The position numbers were made by a program, and so were the translations under genes. From JBFWWW01 sp050245975 (lineage in GTDB: Bacteria; Pseudomonadota; Alphaproteobacteria; Rhizobiales; Hyphomicrobiaceae): a stretch of 19,635 bases of DNA. The stretch spans positions 1 through 19,635 of the forward strand of contig JBFWWW010000058.1 of NCBI GenBank assembly GCA_050245975.1, given 5' to 3'. How positions within the stretch are numbered: the stretch's first letter is position 1; each line of letters starts with the position of its first letter. Under the pieces are notes generated by a model. That model saw nothing but the letters and a program-made list of their open reading frames with translations, was not told where the DNA came from and ran no database searches. Shown in pieces: positions 14,423 to 19,635 of this stretch.

Positions 14423-14464
14423 GGTGTTCTCCCTGTGGTGGCTGCCACCGCCATTGTCCGCCGG

Positions 14465-15244
14465 CTAGACCGCCGAGATGCCCCCGGTGACGCTGATGGT
14501 CTGCCCCGTGATCCGGGCTGCGGCAGGACTTGCAAGAAAGACGACAAGTTCGGCGAGGTCGCCGGCGGTGACGAGGCCCAGATCGGCCAATTCTTCCGCG
14601 CGCGTGAAAAGGCGGCGCGAGAAGTCGTCGTCCATCAGCCGTCCATACAGGGGCGTGTCCTTGACGATGCTCGGCGTCAGGCAGTTGACGCGGATGCCGC
14701 TCCGTTTGGCCTCCCATGCCATGCCCCGGCAAAACATCGTGATCGCGGCCATCGCGGCGCCGATCACGCTCTCGCCCGGCGTCGCGACCTTGGCCGCGTC
14801 GGATGCCAGGCAGATCACGGCGCCGCCGCCATTTTCCATCATGTGCGGAAGGATTGCGCGCGCCGGCAGGATGATGCCGCCCGCTGCCATCTCGATGGTC
14901 GGCATCACCTCGCCGAGGGGGATCTTGTGCAGCAGGCGTGGGCGGGGATCGCCGCCAGCGCTGCTGACCAGGATGTCGATGCGACCTGCCGCCGACACAG
15001 CCTGCGCCACCAGCGACTGCAACGCGTCGGGATTCGTCGCGTCGCACGCCATGAACAGGACCTCGGCCTTCGGATGCTCCGCTGCCAGCTGTGCGCGTGC
15101 GGCCTCGCCCCGGGCCGGCGAGCGGCCCGCAAGAACCACCCGCGCAAGCCCGGCACGCAGGAGTGCGCGCGCGCTCGCAAGCCCGATTCCAGCCGTTCCG
15201 CCGACCGCCAGGGCCGCGGCCTGTTCAAAGGGGCGCACCGTCAT
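14465..15244 (-). CDS. Short-chain dehydrogenase/reductase lacking the Tyr-Lys pair
   Basis: A 259-residue classical-SDR-length protein. The coenzyme motif is present as GGTAGIG (residues 15-21), as is the SSAGG strand, the central LASDAAKV segment with S148, and the C-terminal GQTISVTGG. At the catalytic helix, where classical SDRs have YxxxK, the sequence reads SVIGAAMAA, so Tyr is I161 and Lys is M165. The start was set at ATG 15244, which has GGAG at 6 nt; ATG 15250 would place GGAG directly against the start codon. It lies between a MaoC hydratase and the racemase-type gene in the carboxylase operon. It may bind acyl-CoA and NAD(P) without classic oxidoreduction, or use a different mechanism. 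Confidence 0.88.
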   Translation of the reverse strand: MTVRPFEQAAALAVGGTAGIGLASARALLRAGLARVVLAGRSPARGEAARAQLAAEHPKAEVLFMACDATNPDALQSLVAQAVSAAGRIDILVSSAGGDPRPRLLHKIPLGEVMPTIEMAAGGIILPARAILPHMMENGGGAVICLASDAAKVATPGESVIGAAMAAITMFCRGMAWEAKRSGIRVNCLTPSIVKDTPLYGRLMDDDFSRRLFTRAEELADLGLVTAGDLAELVVFLASPAAARITGQTISVTGGISAV

Positions 15245-15294
15245 TTTCATCTCCGCCAGCGGTTGCGCTCCCGATAGAGCCCCTTCCAGCGCAA

Positions 15295-15753
15295 TCACGC
15301 GGCCTTCGGCTTCATGCGCATCAGCGCCTGCCGGTCGCAGGTCCCGCACAGGACGCCATCCTGATTGAAGGCCTCGTGCCGCAGCGTGACGATGCCTTCA
15401 CCGGGGCGGGACTTGCTAGGGCGCTTGCCCAGCACCGTCGTGCGGATTTTGACCGTGTCGCCCTCGAACAGCGGGTGCGGGAACTTGATGTCCGTCATGC
15501 CCAGATTGGCGATGGTTGTCCCGAACGTGGTGTCATTGACCGACATGCCGACCATGAGGCCGAGCGTGAACAGGCTGTTGACGAGCGGCTTCTTCCATAC
15601 GCTGCGGGCGGCCGCTTCGTTGTCGATATGAAGCGGCTGGGTGTTCATGGTCAGCAGGGAGAACCACTTGTTGTCGGCCTCGGTGATCGTGCGGGTCCAT
15701 TCGTGCTCGAAGACCTGCCCTTCTTTGAACTCTTCAAACCACAAGCCAGCCAT
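15295..15753 (-). CDS. MaoC family hydratase
   Basis: A 152-residue single-domain hot-dog hydratase. The active-site segment is MNTQPLHID (36-44), with H42 as the expected histidine and N37 where many relatives have aspartate; this LxMNxxPLH form is also common in MaoC proteins near mesaconyl-CoA-type hydratases. The following GMTDIKFPHPLFEGDTV and strand ending GKRPSKSRPGEG match the family. The ATG at 15753 lies 2 bp from the carboxylase alpha stop, with AGGAAAGGGA upstream, so translation is probably coupled. It should hydrate an enoyl-CoA made by the pathway of this operon. Confidence 0.92.
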   Translation of the reverse strand: MAGLWFEEFKEGQVFEHEWTRTITEADNKWFSLLTMNTQPLHIDNEAAARSVWKKPLVNSLFTLGLMVGMSVNDTTFGTTIANLGMTDIKFPHPLFEGDTVKIRTTVLGKRPSKSRPGEGIVTLRHEAFNQDGVLCGTCDRQALMRMKPKAA

Positions 15754-15755
15754 CG

Positions 15756-17723
15756 CTAGTCCCTTTCCTCAAGCACGATATCGACCAATGCGGCCCCTGC
15801 AGCCACCGTATCGCCGATGGCGTGATAGATCTTGCCGACCAGCCCGTCCGACGGGGCCTTCAGCGTGTGAACCAGCTTCATGGCCTCGAGCTGGATCAGG
15901 TTGTCGCCTTTTTGCACGCGCGCGCCCGGATCGACAAACAACCGCGTGACAATACCCGGCAACGGCGCGCTGAGCACCGATTCATCGCCCGACGGGCCTT
16001 CCGTCGCCGCCGTGTTCTCGATATCGAGACCGACGCTCAGGTTGCGTTCTATGCCACCACGGGAGAGAGCGACGGTGGCGCCCTGGATGATTGCCGCGAC
16101 ATCCGCGCGGCGGATGACGGCTCCGTTTGCAGGGGCTCGCGCGGCGAGGCCCTCCGCCGTCTGCAAGACCGTGACGGCAATCTCCTCCTGAGCGTCGCGT
16201 ACCAGAAGCTCGACCTGGGCCGGCCGGCGCTGGCCCATGACGCGAAATCCATCGCGGGCCTGCCAGGGCGACCGGCCGCCGACGGGTTGCGCACCCACCC
16301 AGGCCATCGCGGCCTGCGCATACACGTCCTGAAGCCGGCCGGCCGGTGGCGTCCAACCGCCCGGAAACTCGCTGGCAATGAAATCGGTCGTCAGTCGGCC
16401 CGCTGTGAATGCGGGGCGCTCGACGCAGGCCGCAAGCATGCCGATGTTGGTGTTGATGCCGATAATTGCCGTTTCGGACAAGGCTCGGCCGAGCTTCGCG
16501 ACGGCGGTGGCACGCGTGTCGCCGTAGGCGATGAGCTTTGCGACCATGCTGTCGTAGTGGACGCCGATCTCGGAACCCGGGGCGATGCCGCTGTCGAAAC
16601 GGATGCCTTTCGGGACGGTCAGCCCCAGGATCGTGCCCGTCGACGGCTGGTAGCCAAGCTCTGGCCGTTCCGCCGCGATGCGCGCCTCGATGGCATGGCC
16701 GCTGCGGCGGATGTCGGCCTGTGTCGCCGGCAGCGGCAGGCCGGCGGCGACGCGCATCTGCCATTCGACCAGGTCGATGCCGGTGATCGCTTCGGTCACG
16801 GGATGTTCGACCTGCAGGCGGGTGTTCATCTCGAGGAAATAAGGCTCCTGCGAGCCCGCCGCCATCACGAACTCGATGGTGCCGGCGGAGGTGTAGTTGA
16901 TTGCCCGCCCGAGCTTCAACGCGCGATCGTATAGCTTTTCGCGCACCGCATCCGGCAGGTTGGGCGCGGGCGCCTCCTCGAACACCTTCTGGTTGTTACG
17001 CTGGATCGAGCAGTCGCGCTCGAACAGGTGTATGAGGTTGCCATGCGCGTCGCCGACAAGCTGGACTTCGAGGTGGCGGGGGTTCGGGATGAGCTTCTCG
17101 ATCAGGATCGCATCGTTTCCAAATGCAGCCTTTGCTTCCGTTTGCGCAGAGCGCAGCGCTTCTGCGAGCTCGCCCTCCGCATCGACCCGGCGCATGCCGC
17201 GGCCGCCGCCGCCGGCTGAAGCCTTGATCAGCACGGGGAAGCCGATCTTGCGCGCTTCCCGCGCCAGGGCCGAGAGCGACTGATCGCTGCCGTGATAGCC
17301 GGGGACGGTCGGCACGCGCGCGGCCTCGGCGATCTTCTTCGCCTCGATCTTGGAGCCCATTCTGGCGATGGCGTCGGCGGACGGTCCGATGAAGACGATG
17401 CCGGCCGCATCGCAGGCGCGCGCGAAGGCCGCATTCTCCGACAGGAAACCGTATCCGGGATGGATCGCGTCCGCGCCGCTCTGGCGGGCAGCCGCGATGA
17501 TAGCATCGATGTTGAGGTAGCTCTCGGCGGCCGCCGGCGGCCCGATGCGTACGGCATCCGTTGCGCTCCGCACATGCAGGGCGCCCGCGTCCGCATCCGA
17601 ATAGACCGCGACCGTTTCGATCCCGAGCCGGTCGCACGTCCTGATGATGCGGCACGCAATCTCGCCGCGGTTTGCAACGAGCACGCGGCGGATGGGGCGG
17701 GGCGCGGTGGCGAACGGGCTCAT
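15756..17723 (-). CDS. Acyl-CoA carboxylase alpha subunit (biotin carboxylase + BCCP)
   Basis: A 655-residue fusion of biotin carboxylase and biotin carboxyl carrier protein. RRVLVANRGEIACRIIRT opens the carboxylase, followed by the HPGYGFLSENA segment, ATP-grasp glycine loop KASAGGGGRGM and EMNTRLQVEHPVTE. The C-terminal biotinyl domain carries the lysine in LEAMKLVHTLKAP at K616; the flanking residue is Leu instead of the more common Met. It carboxylates biotin with ATP and bicarbonate and delivers it to the partner subunit encoded just upstream. The ATG at 17723 is 2 bp from the upstream stop. The size and fusion match methylcrotonyl-CoA, geranyl-CoA and propionyl-CoA carboxylase alpha chains. 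Because the partner is MCC/GCC-type, I favour one of the first two. Confidence 0.94.
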   Translation of the reverse strand: MSPFATAPRPIRRVLVANRGEIACRIIRTCDRLGIETVAVYSDADAGALHVRSATDAVRIGPPAAAESYLNIDAIIAAARQSGADAIHPGYGFLSENAAFARACDAAGIVFIGPSADAIARMGSKIEAKKIAEAARVPTVPGYHGSDQSLSALAREARKIGFPVLIKASAGGGGRGMRRVDAEGELAEALRSAQTEAKAAFGNDAILIEKLIPNPRHLEVQLVGDAHGNLIHLFERDCSIQRNNQKVFEEAPAPNLPDAVREKLYDRALKLGRAINYTSAGTIEFVMAAGSQEPYFLEMNTRLQVEHPVTEAITGIDLVEWQMRVAAGLPLPATQADIRRSGHAIEARIAAERPELGYQPSTGTILGLTVPKGIRFDSGIAPGSEIGVHYDSMVAKLIAYGDTRATAVAKLGRALSETAIIGINTNIGMLAACVERPAFTAGRLTTDFIASEFPGGWTPPAGRLQDVYAQAAMAWVGAQPVGGRSPWQARDGFRVMGQRRPAQVELLVRDAQEEIAVTVLQTAEGLAARAPANGAVIRRADVAAIIQGATVALSRGGIERNLSVGLDIENTAATEGPSGDESVLSAPLPGIVTRLFVDPGARVQKGDNLIQLEAMKLVHTLKAPSDGLVGKIYHAIGDTVAAGAALVDIVLEERD

Positions 17724-17725
17724 GG

Positions 17726-19327
17726 TCACATCCGGTAGACGGGTCTGTTGGCGGGTGCCGCCGGACGCATCGCCCCGGTCGCCAGGCACAGCGCGAGCAC
17801 TTTGCGCGTGTCGCGCGGATCGATGATGCCGTCGTCCCAGATCCGCGCGCTGCAGTAGTAGGGGTCGGATTTGGAATCGAACATCTGACGCAGCTCGGCC
17901 TCGTAGGCGGCAAGCTCTTCCGGACTCGCCGGATTGCGCGAAATGGACGCGCGCCGCAGGTCCATCAGCACGGACGAGCCGACGTCGGGGTTCATGCCGC
18001 CGAGGCGGGCATTGGGCCACATGAACATGAAGCGCGGGCGGAAGCCGCGGCCGCTCATGCCGTAATTGCCGGCGCCGTACGATCCGCCGGTCACGAGCGT
18101 ATAGCGGGGCACGCGCGCGTTCGACACGGCATAGACGAGCTTTGCGGAATGCTTGGCGATGCCGCCGCGCTCGGCGTCAGAGCCCACCATGAAGCCGGTG
18201 GTGTTCTGCAGGAACAGGATCGGCACGTCGCGCTGGTCGCACAGCTCGATGAAGTGTACGCCCTTGAGCGTGCTGTGGGAGAAGAGCACGCCGTTGTTGG
18301 CGATGATGCCGACCGGAAGCCCCTCGATGTGGGCAAAGCCGCAGACCAGCGTCTCGCCGAACAGGGGCTTGAACTCGTGGAACTCGCTGCCGTCGACGAT
18401 GCGGGCGATGATCTCGCGCTGGTCGAGCGGTTGCGAGAGGTCGGTACCGACGATGCCCGGCAGCTCGGCGATGTCGTAGAGCGGACGGCGCACGGCACGG
18501 ATGTCGCCGCCGAGCGGCTGGGCGTAGTTGAGGGCGCCGACCATGTCGCGCAGCTTGGCGATGGCCTCGCGCTCATCGTTGGCGAAGTGATCGGAAACGC
18601 CCGACACCGTCGAATGCATCAGCGCGCCGCCGAGCGCATCGCGGTCGACCACCTCGCTGATGGCCGCCTTCACGATCTGCGGTCCGCCGAGGTGGATCGA
18701 CGAATTGTTGGCCACCATGACGAATTCGTCGGAGAGCGCGGGGATGTAGGCGCCGCCGGCGGTGCACTCGCCGAACACCGCGGCCAGCTGCGGCAGCCCC
18801 TCGGCGGACATGCGGCACTGGCGATAGAAGGTGCCGCCGAAATGCTCCTGGTCGGGAAACACGTCCTCGAGGTTCTGCAGGTTGGCGCCGCCGCAGTCGA
18901 CCAGATAGACGATCGGCAGGCGGTTCTCCCAGGCGATGTCCTGCGCGCGGATGTGCTTGCGCACGGTCTCCTTGTAGAAGGAGCCGCCTTTCACCGTCGC
19001 GTCGTTGGCGATGATGACGCAGGTGACGTTGCGGATGGTGCCGATGCCGGTGACGATGCCGGCCGAGGGCAGCGTGTTGTCGTAGAGCCCCCAGGCGGCG
19101 AGCGGCGACAGCTCCAGAAACGGCGTCAGCGGGTCGATCAGCAGATCGATGCGGTCGCGCACCAGAAGCTTCCCGCGCTGGCGATGGCGCGCGATCATTT
19201 TTGCGCCCCCGCCGGCGAGCGCCCAGTCGAACTTCTCCTGCAGCCCGTCGAGCAGGGTCCCGTAGGCGGCGGCATTGGCGAGGAACGTCGCGTCCTGCGG
19301 ATCACAGTTGGTTTTCAAGACAGCCAA
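17726..19327 (-). CDS. Acyl-CoA carboxylase carboxyltransferase (beta) subunit, MCC/GCC type
   Basis: A 533-residue carboxyltransferase with tandem crotonase-like halves. IIANDATVKGGSFYKETVRKH, VYLVDCGGANL, DVFPDQEHFGGTFYRQ and STVSGVSDHFANDEREAI follow the 3-methylcrotonyl-CoA/geranyl-CoA carboxylase beta pattern rather than propionyl-CoA carboxylase beta. The two oxyanion-hole segments, GECTAGGAYIPALSDE and TGGSYGAGNYGMSGRGF, are intact. No ATG suits the start. I chose TTG 19327, with GGGAG 9 nt upstream, giving the usual family length; TTG 19318 is an alternative. It transfers the carboxyl group to the gamma carbon of a beta-methyl enoyl-CoA. The gap to the upstream ABC ATPase stop is 58 bp, so it is probably in the same operon. 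Confidence 0.93.
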   Translation of the reverse strand: MAVLKTNCDPQDATFLANAAAYGTLLDGLQEKFDWALAGGGAKMIARHRQRGKLLVRDRIDLLIDPLTPFLELSPLAAWGLYDNTLPSAGIVTGIGTIRNVTCVIIANDATVKGGSFYKETVRKHIRAQDIAWENRLPIVYLVDCGGANLQNLEDVFPDQEHFGGTFYRQCRMSAEGLPQLAAVFGECTAGGAYIPALSDEFVMVANNSSIHLGGPQIVKAAISEVVDRDALGGALMHSTVSGVSDHFANDEREAIAKLRDMVGALNYAQPLGGDIRAVRRPLYDIAELPGIVGTDLSQPLDQREIIARIVDGSEFHEFKPLFGETLVCGFAHIEGLPVGIIANNGVLFSHSTLKGVHFIELCDQRDVPILFLQNTTGFMVGSDAERGGIAKHSAKLVYAVSNARVPRYTLVTGGSYGAGNYGMSGRGFRPRFMFMWPNARLGGMNPDVGSSVLMDLRRASISRNPASPEELAAYEAELRQMFDSKSDPYYCSARIWDDGIIDPRDTRKVLALCLATGAMRPAAPANRPVYRM

Positions 19328-19385
19328 GGCGACAGGCTCCCTCGCTCGTTGCTCATGGACATGAGCGGCATGGTCGTTGCTCCGG

Positions 19386-19635
19386 TCATCCGAGCCACCG
19401 CTTGCGCCGCCGATAGTGCTTGATGTTCTGGAAGCGGTTGCGGCCCTCGGCGCCGGCATAACCCAGATAGAATTCCTGGACGTCCTGGTTGTTCTCCAGC
19501 TGCGCGCGCGTGCCATGCAGCACGATGCGCCCGCCGTCCATGACATACCCGTAATCGCATTGCGCGATGGCGGCTCTCGCATTCTGCTCGACCAGCAGGA
19601 TGGTCAGGCCTTCTTCCTGCTTGTTGCGGCCGATG
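19386..19635 (-). CDS. LivF-type ABC transporter ATP-binding protein (C-terminal part only)
   Basis: The last 82 residues of a branched-chain amino-acid-type (HAAT) importer ATPase; the N-terminus lies beyond base 19635. ILLVEQNARAAIAQCDYGYVMDGGRIVLHGT is the H-loop region and following strands typical of LivF. The tail after FYLGYAGA is extended, ending RNRFQNIKHYRRRKRWLG, a basic tail seen in a LivF subgroup associated with CoA-activating catabolic operons. This second importer probably supplies substrate for the carboxylase operon. The stop is TGA at 19388-19386. Family call is firm; ligand is unknown. Confidence 0.88.
   Translation of the reverse strand, partial: IGRNKQEEGLTILLVEQNARAAIAQCDYGYVMDGGRIVLHGTRAQLENNQDVQEFYLGYAGAEGRNRFQNIKHYRRRKRWLG

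Noticed and set aside
14437..14449. Small dyad GGTGGC-T-GCCACC between the SDR and racemase-type genes
   Set aside because: Only about 5 bp can pair with a workable loop; likely chance in GC-rich DNA and too close to the ribosome-binding site to be a terminator.
13460..15277. 605-codon open frame on the plus strand
   Set aside because: Antisense to the racemase-type and SDR genes, which have clear family motifs. Its translation is low-complexity, Arg/Ala/Asp-rich and matches no fold; typical of high-GC shadow frames.
17672..19423. 583-codon open frame on the plus strand
   Set aside because: Antisense to the carboxyltransferase gene, whose motifs are unambiguous. The translation looks like a shadow of GC-rich codons.
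1..19635. Mobile elements, CRISPR arrays, tRNA or rRNA genes, toxin-antitoxin or defence genes
   Set aside because: No transposase, integrase, regularly spaced repeat array or RNA gene was recognised. The window is filled by metabolic, transport and regulatory genes.

Overview
This window is GC-rich, gene-dense bacterial chromosome. It carries GTG/TTG starts, very short intergenic gaps, and a catabolic gene set typical of Alphaproteobacteria (Hyphomicrobiales/Bradyrhizobium-like) or soil Betaproteobacteria. That placement is inferred from composition and gene content; there is no rRNA or marker gene. I see no tRNA, insertion sequence, phage gene or CRISPR. It reads as one continuous catabolic locus for an organic acid or CoA-thioester substrate, with two import systems.

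Left part, minus strand (1-5766). Read in transcription order, it holds a metal-dependent amidohydrolase-fold protein (4906-5766), a strong hairpin (4853-4885), a PRISE-type short-chain reductase (3708-4832), and a regulated-looking intergenic region (3504-3707). After that come a Tau/Ssu-type ABC importer (permease 2655-3503, ATPase 1801-2679, periplasmic binding protein 730-1779) and the N-terminal part of an iron-type alcohol dehydrogenase (1-663) that runs off the left edge.

Centre. A GntR/FCD regulator (6132-6857, plus) is divergent from the amidohydrolase across a 365-bp regulatory region. It converges on a minus-strand operon of an isochorismatase-fold hydrolase (8677-9276) and two beta-hydroxyacid dehydrogenase paralogues (7748-8668, 6867-7733). 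That operon is divergent from a plus-strand operon across 9277-9514. This gap contains two near-identical 20-bp sequences exactly 100 bp apart. The plus operon encodes two small hot-dog proteins that look like halves of one hydratase (9515-10045, 10045-10482), a double hot-dog mesaconyl-C4-CoA-hydratase/HTD2-like protein (10487-11350), a metallo-beta-lactamase-fold hydrolase (11367-12158) and a CaiB/BaiF CoA-transferase (12177-13325).

Right part, minus strand (13331-19635). In transcription order, it holds the C-terminus of a LivF-type ABC ATPase (edge), then carboxyltransferase and biotin-carboxylase/BCCP subunits of a methylcrotonyl/geranyl-CoA carboxylase-type enzyme. A MaoC hydratase, an SDR with an unusual active site and an alpha-methylacyl-CoA racemase-type protein follow. 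Together these suggest uptake, CoA activation by transfer, hydration, carboxylation and epimerisation of a branched acyl-CoA, plus aldehyde/alcohol oxidoreduction. The actual substrate cannot be read from the sequence. The most distinctive points are the candidate operators in the three regulatory gaps, the split hydratase, and several enzymes that keep their fold signature but lack the usual catalytic residues.
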